Positions 20,056 through 32,959 of a stretch of DNA of 64,000 bases are shown here, piece by piece. Position numbers and translations under genes: made by a program. Source of the DNA: Cycas panzhihuaensis (lineage: Eukaryota > Cycadophyta); assembly GCA_023213395.1 (NCBI GenBank), contig CM041465.1, positions 188,487,741 through 188,551,740 on the forward strand, in the 5' to 3' direction. Positions within the stretch are counted from its first letter, which is position 1; each line of letters opens with the position of its first letter. The notes under the pieces were generated by a model. It searched no databases. It saw nothing but the letters and a program-made list of their open reading frames with translations, and was not told the origin of the DNA.

Positions 20056-22282
20056 TGTGTAAGACTATCCTCATACCACTACTGGTAAAAACCAATGGAA
20101 CTTAGATAATCCCACCTACGAAATGGGTGAAACCCTACCTCAAAAAAGAGCTAAAAAGAAAAAAGCATAAGATTTAAATGTAACTATATACTTTTCAAAT
20201 TTTATGCACACAATAAAAACCCTAATTAGATGTAATAACTTATAATCTATTAGTTTAGGGCTCATAATGGCATGTTAAATCTTAATCCAACTTAGGTTTC
20301 CTATTTTCAAGCAATATCTTATAATAACCCTTATCTTGTTCCTATTTTCTTTTTACTTTTTATCACCTATTTAAACTTTAAAGTGAGAAGTGAGAAGAAG
20401 AGTAATCTTATATAATGAGTCCACAATTAACGAAGTAAACTATCAACTCTTTTCATTTCTCTTTTGTAATATAAATAGAAGAGGAAAATGGAGTAAGACG
20501 TTCTTTTTTTTCCTTTTCAACTAAAATGAACTATATGATAAAATTTCTTTCCTCTTTTTGATTTGATGAAATTGAAACCATAAATAATAAAGGAAAAGGA
20601 GGAGGAACTACAATTTTTAGCACACTTCTAAAATCTTTGTCTTATGTTTTTTTTTTCCCATTTTACTTATGCCAACCAATGATCAACAAAACAAACAAAG
20701 AGTACATGTTAGCTATTAGGAAGTTTAGGAAAGTTTTGACAACATTTCTACTTGCCAAGTTGATCCATGCTTAAAGAAATGATTAGCAAGTAACTCACAT
20801 AGAGTTTTATTACCTTGGGTTTAAATGGCTAGCATTTTCCCTACCCTATAGGCAATTTTGATTGTTAGAAATGGAAATAAGAACTCCAAGTTGTATAAGC
20901 TCTATTATTTTCAAAGAAATAAGTATTCAATACATTTCCAACCTATAAGATTAGTTGATAATCAAGAAGGCATGATATCTCATTCAAAATCAAAGATTAA
21001 CTAGGAAATTCAAAGCATCAAATTCCTCTAAATAAGTCCAAGTAATAAGAGGACCTTAGAAGTAGAAAATTATCACTGTAGATGAGCCTTAAATTATCAA
21101 AATAGGCTCTTAAATCCACCATTGGTCACCTTTGGAATAAATATAAATGGTTATAAAAGTTAAATAAGGAAGAAATAAGTGAAAATAATTAGATGAAAAT
21201 GAGTGAATAAAGTACAAAGCAAAAGTAAAACAAGTTGAAGTTGGATAAAATGGTTGAAAGTATGCAATATAGGTGAAATTCACTATAGAATTACCTTGGT
21301 CATAGGCCTTTATCTCTTATCTCTAAGGTTTTGACTATATACAACTCAAAATAACATCTCCTTCCTCTAATGTAACTCTTAAATCATCCAACTCTAAGCT
21401 AGAAAGTATAATAAAACTTTTAACAAAAATCTTGTAGTAATTTAGTAATATTTCATTACTAAAAATTATCTTTTGTTCTCAATATAATGGTGGATATTTA
21501 GAAAAGGCTACTAAGTGGTTTATCTCCCATGGTTTTGATGAAAACCATAGGTTTAATTCATATCTTTGCCCATGGGTTTTCTAGGAAAGAATCAATGAGT
21601 TTATTAAGCCTATTAATTTCTTAAAAACTAGATGTAAATATAACATTATTTTTAGCCTAAGAGGAGTGGAAGTTTAGGCATTAACTCTATGTTCCCTTCC
21701 ATGAAAATTTTCCTTAAAAACTATTAAAACAATAATTGAAAAGGAGAATAAATATATGTGGGAGCAACATTGTGTCTTTTTAAGAGAGCATGCCTGGTCC
21801 TATTTTAATTTTTAGAATGGAGCTTCTAGTTTTGTTATAAAAACTCTAACATCTTATTATAAAAATTGGAATTTCCTATTATAATTTTTATAATAAGATA
21901 TCATATCCCATTATGAAGATTATAATTAGACTAAGATTTATAACAATACTAAGATATTTATTAGAAAGATAAAATTTTCAAAAAAACTTTCTAGTATAAA
22001 ACTGATAGGATTTGATGGGGAAAGGTGACAAGAGCTATGAAAGATATCTAGGATATGTTAGGGAGCTATTTCTTATGAAATGGGGCAAGAGTATGTAATT
22101 CTTATTACACTAATAGATATTGATCATCATAGGCTAGATACTCATGAACCTATCACCAAATAATAGTTAAACATTAGTTCACATGGATATTAAATCATAA
22201 AACAAATTAAAAATGTAACTACAAAATACATACTTTCCTTACTTGTGTTGTGATAGATGGTAAATCATAATTTTAGGAAACA
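20056..22282 (-). repeat. Element C 3' LTR, second part (inner end)
   Basis: Starts with the second copy of A's target duplication (TGTGT, 20056-20060). Continues the match to the right LTR of C (about 56141-58421) through shared blocks such as CTTATAATAACCCTTATNTT and AATCATCATAGGCTAGATA-like sequence, ending TTTTAGGAAACA. Roughly 80 percent identical by eye. Confidence 0.8.
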
Positions 22283-22298
22283 TTTACCTCTTTGATAA
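22283..22298 (-). promoter_or_regulatory. Element C polypurine tract (candidate)
   Basis: Read on the minus strand, ATCAAAGAGGTAAA abuts TGTTTCC, the start of the 3' LTR. Its purine content and position support the minus-strand orientation of C. Confidence 0.5.
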
Positions 22299-22689
22299 TA
22301 GAACCTCTTCAAGCTTAGGCTACAAGATAGTGAATTCTACTAATATTACCCAATAAGTTTCGTATGTTTAAACAAGTGTATCTAAGAAAGGAAAATTGAG
22401 TAATAGGCATTACCATAGTTTATCCTATTTAGTAAAAACTTAGAGAATATTGCTCTTAGTTTAGTCTTGCTAAAAAGAACATTAAAGAATATTTCCCTTA
22501 GTTTAACCTTCTTAGTAAGAATATAAGAGGGTTAACTACCATAGTTTTATGGAAAACAAGATAAGCATCTTTCTATATAGTGTATTATTAATTAATAAAT
22601 ATTATCAATGGCTATAATACACTAAATTTACTTAGCAGATATATCATTTAAGTAGAATTAGTAGATTAGATATTAAATGATATCCTTAT

Positions 22690-23045
22690 ACCATTCATCA
22701 TCAGTGGTGTTTAAAGCTAAGATAAGCTTATCTGGAAGAGAATAATTGACTAGTAGGTTATCTATACTAGGAATGGATGTGTGGGTGAGTTGCTTGACAA
22801 CAACCATCTCTTTTTAGGACTTCTAGTTAACCATTTGGAGGTTATACTCCTATAGCACAACCACTTACTTATCTAGTCATTCTATAAGGTCAGATTTAAT
22901 TAATAGAAAATATAATAGATCTAATTGAATGATTACCTGAGTTATATTTCTAAGTAGGTATTGATGAAACTTTTTGGTAAGGCTAAACACTCTTTTTCTA
23001 TTAGTGTATAGTTAGTTCAATTACTATAAAGTAACAACTAATAAA
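22690..23045 (-). pseudogene. Gypsy RNase H fragment with integrase linker
   Basis: The minus-strand translation gives NYTLIEKECLALPKSFINTY, then after several stops ISKWLCYRSITSKWL, VKQLTHTSIPSIDNLLVNYS and DDEWYKDII. These fit the C-terminal half of a Tat-like RNase H and the linker into integrase. Element C already has an RNase H at 46560-46930, so this copy, only 400 bases from the LTR of C, is either from another insertion or marks a rearrangement of C. No RT or integrase core is seen beside it. Confidence 0.65.
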
Positions 23046-23100
23046 ATAGATCATGCATTAAATAGCTAAATCATCTTCATAGGCTAGCATAACATCAAGA

Positions 23101-23750
<650 letters not shown>

Positions 23751-24469
23751 GTTTAGACTAGGTCAACTAGATAAGTAGAACTAGGATACTACTAACAGGT
23801 TAAATTCTAGTAGGTAAGAACATAGATGGACATATTTAAACCCCTATAGATGCCCTAACATTTAGAGGGACAATATGGAATGGAAGATATAAAACTGGGT
23901 TGTGTCCATCTCAGGATTTAGATGAAGGAGAAATCCCATATAAGGTTATATATTTTCATTAAATAACGTGTGTAGTTTGGTTATGGTAGGTCCCCAATTT
24001 TGGGGCACATAACAAGATAGAAGGTAGAGAGTGTAATTAGATTAAACTATAGCCTATATAAGAGGTAGGAAAATCCATAAATTACCACAAGGTATGATGA
24101 ATTAGGTAGATAAAGTAGATGGTTAGATAATGGTGAGATTTATCTAACTCACTATCAACTAGATTAAGGAGAAGGGAAGCCCCATACTTGCTTGAAATGG
24201 AGTGTGAAATTAAAGAGGAGGGATTGGTTGTAAAATTCTAGAACCTAGTATGGAAGAAGGTAATGAGGAAAATGGGGTACGCATAGTCATATGAGGGATA
24301 ATCCCTACTTGGGACTAGTATGTAGATGAGGAAGGGAACCACTACTTTTAAGTAGATAGGTTCCTAGATAGAAGTTGATGCTAGAACTATTTAGACTTAA
24401 TGGAATTATGCTCTTAAAGAAAGATAAAGCCACTCTTAACCTAAAGGATAATGGAAATCCACCTTCTTT
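23751..24469. other. Unassigned sequence between microsatellite and element B
   Basis: About 0.7 kb, probably interior of element C. No domain recognised on either strand. Confidence 0.4.
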
Positions 24470-25417
24470 TGATTCAAGAGGATCTACCTTATATCTACAT
24501 GAAGCAAAAAATGCTAGACATTGGAATGATTGAAAGAAATAGGGCTAAATGGTGTCAAAATAATGTGAAATTTTATGGGTAGGAAGAAAACACATCCTAC
24601 TACATTAGCGAAAAAGGTGGGATTCAAATAATATCATGTGACTAAATAGTAAGCCCTATTTTGTTAAAAATAGCTCTCATGGCCAATAGAAAAACAATAA
24701 GCATATGCTATTTTTAAATCAGTGAAAATGGGAGAAAATTATATCCAAATGAGCTACAATTTTTAGGACATAAAAGGGACATATTACTTATAGTTGTACA
24801 AAATTTAAGCTCAATTTGAATTTGTTAGCCTTAGGTACTGGGCAATAACTTTTTAGACTTACATAAATGCCACTTGGATAACATGCATTTTGGTTGTTAG
24901 TGATTAGACTTGCATGAATGCCACTTGGAAAGCATATATTTTTGTTGTTAATAGATTTCTTTATATAAATTGAGCCATCTTGAGCTTATTTCTGATGTGT
25001 GAGACTTGGTTCTTCTGTGCAAGAGACCCTTGACTTGGGAGCAACATTAAGGCAACACTTAAGAGGTGTTAAAGACCATATAAGAGGCAAATTTCAAGAC
25101 TTCAAGCATCCATTTTAGAGAGGTAGAGGCCCCTTATGGTATTTTTGTATCATTTCTTCATTATAACTTATCTATTCTTTGCTAGTTTTTTTTTTCTTTT
25201 CTCCACCATTAAATGGAGGTTTTCCTAGCTTAATAAAAGTATTATTCTTCGTATCTTGGAGTAATGGCAAGTGTGCATGAGTTGGTGTAGAGTATCCTTT
25301 TTACGGGCTCACTATTTTATTAATATTATTGGCAATTTTACACTAACACCCTAGGATCTCAAGGAAAATGATTGGTGATTGAGTTCTTCATCAACCACGC
25401 TCTACTTTGGGATCACA
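24470..25417 (+). repeat. Element B 5' LTR
   Basis: Matches 28262-29185 across shared blocks such as AATGGTGTCAAAATAATGTG and TCACTMTTTTATTRATATTA. Starts TGATTCAAGAGG and is taken to end at GATCACA, four bases before the PBS. Confidence 0.75.
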
Positions 25418-25421
25418 TTTT

Positions 25422-25433
25422 TGGTATCAGAGC
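25422..25433 (+). promoter_or_regulatory. Element B primer-binding site (initiator tRNA-Met)
   Basis: TGGTATCAGAGC, the exact complement of the 3' end of plant initiator tRNA-Met, four bases after the LTR. It sets the plus-strand orientation. Confidence 0.9.
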
Positions 25434-25559
25434 ATGTGATCTTTGTTGTAAGGACTTGAATGGTGCAAGTAAGGAAAGGATATCAAGAGAAAGGAGAATC
25501 TTTTCTTATGTTATAATCACCAAGAAGACAAAGAAATAATCCAAGTACTATGGCTAAAA

Positions 25560-26700
25560 AAGAAGATGGAGAAATCAGATTTTAGAAGCTTGAGAAATAT
25601 TAGATAATGTTCATTAATAGGGAATCCAAAAATTGTGTTGGTATTGGAAGGCATGGAGTTGACTCTAGCCACTCTAGTCAACCCACTCACCCAACTTCTT
25701 AATGGTACTTTTTAACACCAAATGGTAGTATATGTTGGGCAACCCCAATGTCCCAACTATTTAAATGGGCTTCATGGCCCAAAGGTGTTTCTTAACACTA
25801 CCTCTATTATGTTGAAATTTTATTAATGCTTTGTTAATGGTAGCCTTGTAATGTATTATTCTTCTCCACCCTCACTCCATTAAGAAAAACATAGAAGGTA
25901 GTTGAAAGAGCATCTAAGGATGACCACAACCATGAATAAGAAGAGAAGGAGACCTTGAAGCACTCATTTGAAGAAAGCAAGGGTACTTCATCTCATCAAC
26001 CCTTCAAAGTAGAGGCAAAGTTGGACATTCCAACTTATGATGGAGAGGTAAATGCTAAAAAGTTGGACTATTGGTTGGATCAACCTAAAACCTACTTTAT
26101 AATTTATGCTTATAATAATGCTTAAAAGCTTTTATTTGTTAGGTTTAAGTTGTGCAAACATGCATTGACATGGTGGAATGTATATTTGAAGACTCATGAT
26201 ATATCTTCTTCTTTTTGGATGGATTTTAAGAAAGTAATAAAGAAGAAATACTACCCCATAGTTTATGAGGAAGACTAATAGATCACTTAGCAATATTTAT
26301 GCCAAGGGATAGGTGTATATGCCCAGGACTATACTTCTTTATTTTTCAAGCATGGAATATTACTTGGTATTAATATAAATGAACATATCACTCTTATGAA
26401 ATTCATTAGAGGATTACATGATTACATAAGGAAGGAATTAAGGCTTTTTAGGTTAAATCTATTAGAGAAGTAAGTAAAATGGTTATTGCAATAGAAAGTA
26501 AAAGCAAGAAATCTATATTCATATCTAAAAATTCTACTTTTGCTTCTAATAAGAATGAAAAGAATCCTAAATTGCACTCATCTGAAAGGTAAGAAGGAAA
26601 GAAGAAAAGAACTAATTTTGTTCAAAGTTATAACTATTATGAGCATTGTGATATTATGGTCATGTTGCAATAAAGTATTAAAAGTTACATCTAAAGCTAA
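25560..26700 (+). pseudogene. Gag of element B
   Basis: The plus-strand translation from about 26015 gives KVEAKLDIPTYDGEVNAKKL, DYWLDQPKTYF, KLCKHALTWWNVYLKTHDIS, SFWMDFKKVIKKKYYPI and LMKFIRGLHDYIRKELRLF. This is the gag capsid pattern (FdG-vda--Ld-WLdqle-YF ... A--WW--y ... W--F---l---fyP ... y--gL---irkel-lf). Near 26630 YEHCDI is all that remains of a zinc knuckle. Several stops replace Gln or Trp. The N-terminal part from 25560 is poorly conserved. Confidence 0.75.
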
Positions 26701-26874
26701 AGCTAAAGCATATTAAGGACATGGAATCAAGAAAGAAGGAAAAAGGGAAAGCACTACTTTATAAGGTGGAGCTTGAAAGTGAGGAAAAAGAAAAGAAGGT
26801 TGTCCTACATACAAATTATGAAGATGAAATCTTAAAGGAAGAATTAGAGAACCTAGCAAAAGGAAGACCTTCTT

Positions 26875-28136
26875 AACTTGCTTGGAAGGATGGTATACTT
26901 TTCAAAGGAGAGAAATTCTATGTTCCATGTAAAGGAGACAAGATTAAGTGGGTTAAAGAAGCCCACACTTCTAAAGTAGCAAGCTACTTTGGTGTAGAGA
27001 AGACTTTATCAAACTTGAGAAGATATGTTATATGGCAAAAGATACAAAATGATGTAAGTAACTATGTAATATATAATACTTCTAAGCCTTCTACTAGAAA
27101 ATTAGGATTGTATACACCACTACCTATTCCCATTAGGTCTTGAGAAAGTATCTCCATGGATTTTTTAGGGGAACTTCCCATGACAATGAAGGGGCATGAC
27201 TATCTCTTTGTTATTATAAATAGGTTTAACAAGATGATATGTTTAATACCTTGTAAGAATACAGTCACAGGAGCATGGGCAACTATATTGTTCTTTGAGC
27301 ATGTATGGAAGAATTTTGGTTTACCTTCTTCCATTATTTTAGATTAGGATACTTGATTTCTTTTATTATTTTTGAAGGACTATGGGAATGATGGACACCA
27401 AATTGAAGAGGAGTAAAACTTTCCATCCTCAAACTGATGGATAAACTAAAGTAGTAAATAGAACTTCAATACATTTATTAAAGGGATACAATTCCAAACA
27501 TCCAAAGACTTGGGATAAATCATTAGCTTTTCTACAATTTGCATTCAATAGGGCAATTTATGCATTACACTATAAAGTACCTTTAAAAGTTTATTTGGGA
27601 TACTTACCTCAAAGTCTATTTCACTTAAAGTTTTCCATGCAAGTTAAGAAAGGATCTGCCAAAGAGAAGGAGGGGCATGACAAGGCTTTGAGATACTTCA
27701 AGAAGATACAAAGAGTCCATAAAGAAGTTTATGATCAACTTTTAAGGACTCAAAAAAAGTACAAGGAAAGACATGATAAGCATAGGAAGAGTATACTTTT
27801 TAAGAAGGAGATTTGGTATGATTATACTTAAGCAAGGAGAGGTTAAAAGAAGAAGGCAAGAAACTCAAACCTATAAGGTCTGGACCATTCAAGATTTTGA
27901 GGAAAGTAGGTAGCAATATTTTCCAGCTTGATCTTCTACCTTATATACAAATATATTTAATAGTAAATGCTAAATATTTGAAACTCTTTAAGCCCTCCAT
28001 TTTAGATGAGGATCAGGACCAATCCACTTTGCTTTTAGTTAATGACTTATATTTGGAGAGTGAGGACCCTCTCAAGGAGGATTATATCTTAGAGAGAAAA
28101 TCCACCAAAATAAGACAAGACATAAGAATCTTTTAG
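26875..28136 (+). pseudogene. Integrase of element B
   Basis: Begins with the zinc-binding part (EAHTSKVASYFGVEKTLSNL, where the second His of the usual GHFG is Tyr and the Cys pair is lost before TSKPSTRKLGLYTPLP). The core reads ESISMDFLGELP (first Asp kept), LPSSIILDQDT with the second Asp kept and a stop inside it, and TDG-stop-TKVVNRT, where the catalytic Glu is Lys. The frame 27595-27831 (FKKIQRVHKEVYDQLL, YKERHDKHRKS) and GPFKILRKVGSNIFQLDLLP are the C-terminal part. No chromodomain could be read with confidence. Non-functional. Confidence 0.8.
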
Positions 28137-28245
28137 GATTAGAGTAATAGGATAGTTACCTAGTAATGCCAAGTGGTTTACTATATAGTAAGGGGAATAA
28201 AGCTTCCTCCATCTTTAGTTCTAAGATAAATAGGAGTTGGCTATT

Positions 28246-28261
28246 TTCTAAGAAAATTGAG
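28246..28261 (+). promoter_or_regulatory. Element B polypurine tract (candidate)
   Basis: AAGAAAATTGAG immediately before the TG of the 3' LTR. Confidence 0.5.
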
Positions 28262-29185
28262 TGATCATCTAGGAGGATCTACCTTATGTCTATAGGAAGT
28301 AGAAAATACTAGACATTGGCAGAATTGAAATAAATATGGTCAAATGGTGTCAAAATAATGTGAAATTTTATGGGAAGGAAGAAGACATATCCCACTATAT
28401 GTGTTCAAAAGGTAGGATTTAAAAAATATCATTTTCCTAGATAGCAAGCCATGTTTTGTAGAAAATAGCTCCCAAAACTAATAGAAAAATAACAAGCATA
28501 TACTATTTTTAAATTAGTGAAAATGAGGGAAAATGATATCTAAATGAGCTAAATTTTTGAGGATATGAAGGGGACATATCTACCTATATGTGTACAATAT
28601 TTGATCTTAATTTGAGTTTGTTAGCCCTAGGTACTAGGCTACAACTTTTTAGACTTATATGAATACTTCTTGGATAACATTCATTTTGGTTGTTGATGGA
28701 TTTCTTTCTATAAATTGAGCCCTCTTAAGCTTACTTTTGATGTTGGAGACATGATTATTATGTTTGGGAGACACTTTACTTTGGAGCAACATTGAGGAAA
28801 CACTTGGGAGGTATTAGAGACCATAGAGGAGGTAAATTCTAGCACCTTAAGCATCCATTTTAGAGAGTAGGAGTTTCATTGAAGGAGTTTTAGGAAGTTG
28901 GAGGCTCCTTGTGGTATTGTTGTATCATTTCTTCATTATAACTTGCCTATTCTTTATTAGTTTTTTTTTTATCCACCATTAAATAGAGGTTTTTCTAGCT
29001 TAATAAAGTATTATTCTTCTTATCTTGGAGTAATGGAAAGTATGCATGAGTTGATGTAGAGTATTCTTTTTATGGGCTCACTCTTTTATTGATATTATTG
29101 GTAATTTTACACTAACACCCTAGGATCTTAAGGAAAATGATTGGTGATTAATTTCTTCATCAACCACACTCCACTTGGTCAATCA
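28262..29185 (+). repeat. Element B 3' LTR
   Basis: Direct copy of 24470-25417, starting TGATCATCTAGGAGG. The end is placed at GGTCAATCA by alignment with the 5' copy; a shorter end at ACTCCA (29173) is possible. Confidence 0.7.
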
Positions 29186-32010
29186 AATGACTCTTAATAA
29201 TGAGAAGTATTTTTTCCCAAGAGAGAACAAGCTTATACACTAGGGATGCTAAGTCTTATATGATCAGGCAAGTCCTAAACAAAGAGATAGAATCTATCCT
29301 GGGGGGGCAAATAAGTACAAACCACATCTATGTGCAAGTTTAGCATGTAACTTAAGATTTAATATAAACAATGATCATTAATCATGCATGCAATAAAACA
29401 CTCAAATCACACATAAATAGATGTAATTCCTTTCCTCTCTTTTGGCTTATCTTTCTTAAATAGATTATAAAAGTAAGTAACTAAGCACATAAACAAAAAA
29501 GGATTCTAATTTATTTCATTGCACTTATGATTATTTGATTTGCTATTCTTTCATCCATTTTCAACCTTTTTATGATCTACTTACTAGAGAGTGAAAGAAA
29601 ATGAGAATAAAAGAAACATGAAATCACAAATTTTGATTTCAACCTAAACATTAACTTATTATCTTTTTGATTTTATGAGTAAATAAGGGACAAAGATCAC
29701 TCACAAATTCACCAAGTAATACAAACAAAAGTTCATTCCCTTCTCTTTTCCTTCTTTTCTTTGTTTATGTAAACTTAAAGACAAAAAGGAAAAATTGTAA
29801 GAGATAAAGATAAAGGGAGTACCTTGCAATGAAGTTATGAGGCAATATATTTACCCTCTTTGATTACCATTAGTTTATAATGTAGCCCATTGATTAAGTA
29901 AGTAATAACATTGATGTTAAAATTATAACATTTATAAGAAAAATCTAGAATGAAACCTTAGAACTATATCGAAATTTAAGCAACATGTCTGTTGCATAAT
30001 AAAAAATTTAATGGTAAATTAATGACTTGAGTAGCCTAAAGCTCTATGGAAGAGAGTAAGGATGCTTAATTATTTGAAATATTCCCTTTCTTATCATTCA
30101 TCTCTTCATAAAGAATTGGTTTGGTTTAGTTAACCCTTTATTGGGTCTAACCTCTTTGCAAATTATGAATCAGAATAAGGAAAGGGGTAAATAAGTGGTT
30201 TTTCTTAATGGTAGTTAAAGTTATGGATTGAAACTAGTTCAATCCCTCAAAATAACCACTTTGAGGTCTTTTAATAATGTGATAATAAGTTGGAGATCAA
30301 AATTGGTATGATCCCCAAGTTAAATCACTTAATAAACCAAAAACAACAAACAACCCTTGACTAGAAATGGAAGGAATAACAATGAAAACTCTTCTTTCTT
30401 TTTATCACTTTTTATATTAAGCCAAAGAAAACTACTATGAAACTACTCTAATTATTAAAATAAAGACTAATCTATAACAAAGATACTTTAAACTTACCTC
30501 AAATCAGTGTAAAGTAGCTCAGATTGATGTTATGCCACTACCAAATATGTTGTAAAAAAACTCCAAACACCATGATAGTGATAATCTTGACAATAGCAAG
30601 TGTTATGGGAGAGGGGAATGTAAACAAAAAAAACTAGTGAAAATTAGAAGGAGAAGACCTAGCATGTAGGTGGAAGGATGAATCTAAGAACTAAGAAATA
30701 ATTGAGGTAGAGATAGACCTTTAATATTTCCAACAAGCTTCATAATCTTACAAGAAGATGAGATCTAATCCACTTTAAACAATAACAAGACACTAACAAG
30801 GAGTGCTAATAAGAATTTAGCAGCACTTCATTACATCAAAAGTTCTCCCCCTTCCTCTAAAAATGCCCTAGGAATTATAGTAAAATAGAGGGAGGATGTT
30901 AAGTAAGAAAATCATGGTTTCTACCCATGGTATAACTGACTTTTCTCAATCAAGTCTTACATGTAGGAAGCGAAGATATTCATGGATCAGTTAGGGTAGG
31001 TGGGGCAACAGTAGGCTATGAATTTGGGTAGAAATTAGATCAAAATAGGTGAGAAAATTATGTTCTATTTGATAATTCATGGATGTAATAGTAAAACATA
31101 TGATAAATAACTAAAAATATGATATTACAAATAAAAAAAAAAATGTTGAAGGTTGTTGTATTTTATTTGTAATGTTGCATTCTTAGTATTTCCAAAAATA
31201 TCACAAAATAAGAAGGGTAGAGGAAACAGAAATAAAACATAAAAATCAGCAAAATAAACTTGTTGGGTCCTCTAAAAGTAGTAATGGATTTAATAAAGAC
31301 TATATTACAGTGAGAAAATGCTAAAAAGTTGTAGAAACAAAACTTAAATTGATCATAATGCTTGATAATATTAAGAGAGAAAAGATAAAAAAGGGAAGAC
31401 TTGGAGAACTTTATAAACCATGTTAGATAAGAATATTAAATCATGTTATAGTATTAGTCATGATTAAATAAAGATCATTACAATCACATACATTCATTCA
31501 TCCAATTGACAATCCTTCATTTTGCACAACTTAAAATAAAATGATGCATATTTAACAATATCCTAACCAAAGCTTTTATAGTTAAATAATCAACAATTAA
31601 AATGCCAACCAAGTGATACCCATTGAATAGACAAAAACTATAACTAAAAGGTGGCTTGAGCAAACAAATTAAGACATGAACCTAACCACACTAAAAAAGG
31701 CTAATTACAATGAAACACCTATCCCCTTATCACCAAAAGATCTTGTTAATGATAAAGAGCAAGATGGTAAATGGTGGTAACTCATCTTTCAAGATTAGAT
31801 GAAGTTAAACTTGAATACCCTGAGTTTATTTTCTAAGCTATAAGAAAAGGATAGATTGAATGATGAATCTATAACATGTGAAAGTGATCAAGAAAGTTTC
31901 ATTAAAATAGAATAAAGGTGGCTTGAGAAAACCTATAGTTTAAACATATTTTAAACTCTAACTTAATACTAGAGTGCCTATCATATTGATGGGGCTTTCA
32001 AGGGGATGGT
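29186..32010. other. Unassigned AT-rich sequence inside element C
   Basis: About 2.8 kb without recognisable coding. A G-tract (CTGGGGGGGCAAATAAGTAC, near 29298) resembles the G-rich start of A's LTR (CGGGGGGGCAAATAAAC), so part of this may be an unrelated LTR. Element A has only about 0.4 kb in the corresponding place. Confidence 0.35.
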
Positions 32011-32392
32011 TTCCATAGTTTAGCCTCTTCAATAACTATTTTTTAAGGTGTGGCTACCATAATTTAGCCTTATGAGTAGTACTTCAAAGGATCTTACAAT
32101 TAAAAGATGCCTAAGGGATAGAAAGGATGTGAAATTTAGAATTTGGATGAGAAATAGACTTTATAGAGTATAAACATGGATAAGCTAAAGGCAATCCATC
32201 TTTATGCCCAATTTTGAGATAATCTCAACATAATTACCCTATTAATGGAGGGCAAAAGGGTAAAAAAAGGACATTACAAACTGTAGCATAAAGCTTAAGA
32301 AGATACTAGAATGTGTATGTGAAACTAAATGTGTGATGAGAATGTTTAAAAAATGAGGTTATGAGGGATCTAATCATCATCAAGGAGGGCCA

Positions 32393-32402
32393 TTTTATAA
32401 GG
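32393..32402 (+). promoter_or_regulatory. TATA box for the antisense gene of element C
   Basis: TTTTATAAGG preceded by GGAGGGCCA and followed by AAAATAG and TTCATTTTC. It lines up with GAGGCCCTCGCCTATATAAG at 6701-6720 in element A. It reads toward the mobile-domain remnant at 32960. Confidence 0.5.
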
Positions 32403-32681
32403 AAAATAGTTATTTTTTCTTCATTTTCTTATGTAGGAGTTGAGATCCAAAGCTATTTTTCACCATTGTGATTATAACTACAATGATCTAAAGAGTGATT
32501 TTGCTGATTAAAGGCTTCCATCAGACTCAAAGAGCTAGGATGCATCAAGGGGTATGGTGTGTAATAAGTCTCTTATTAAAACTTTTTTATTTTTTCTTAA
32601 TTTTATTTCAAAAATATGCCAAATTTTGCTAAAACTATGAGCTGCCTATTAAAAATGTAGTATACTAGTAGCTTCTCATAT

Positions 32682-32741
32682 TTTTTGCTATATAATTATG
32701 TTTTTCACTATGTAAGCATATTTTTCACTATATTATTATAT
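32682..32741. repeat. 20-base tandem repeat, three units
   Basis: Units based on TTTTTCACTATRTAAKYATA, diverged, in an AT-rich stretch upstream of the mobile-domain remnant. Confidence 0.7.
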
Positions 32742-32959
32742 TTTTGGTTAAATTAAGAAAAATAAAAATTAAATACTTTATTTTACTTAAGATTCTTACT
32801 TCTAAACACTAATTTTAAGTTGCAATATGGTGTTTGACAACCCATCAAGAGGACTAATATATGGGAGAACAAAGGGGGGGGTCATTAAGACATTTCCTAG
32901 GGTATTAATAATTATCAAATTATAGATATTAAGGTAGTGTGGGTTAGCTAGGGCTAGCC

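Larger units (their letters stand above)
24470..29185 (+). mobile_element. Element B: gypsy retrotransposon lacking protease, RT and RNase H
   Basis: Direct LTRs (24470-25417 and 28262-29185), a textbook initiator tRNA-Met PBS, gag and integrase on the plus strand, and a PPT. The interior is only 2.8 kb: gag runs almost directly into the integrase zinc-binding region, so protease, RT and RNase H (about 2 kb expected) are missing. The integrase style (ESISMDFLGELP, MTMKGHDYLFVIINRFNKM) is common in plant gypsy elements of the chromovirus branch. The outer ends are not certain; I could not match a target duplication. LTR identity looks a little above 80 percent. Confidence 0.75.
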
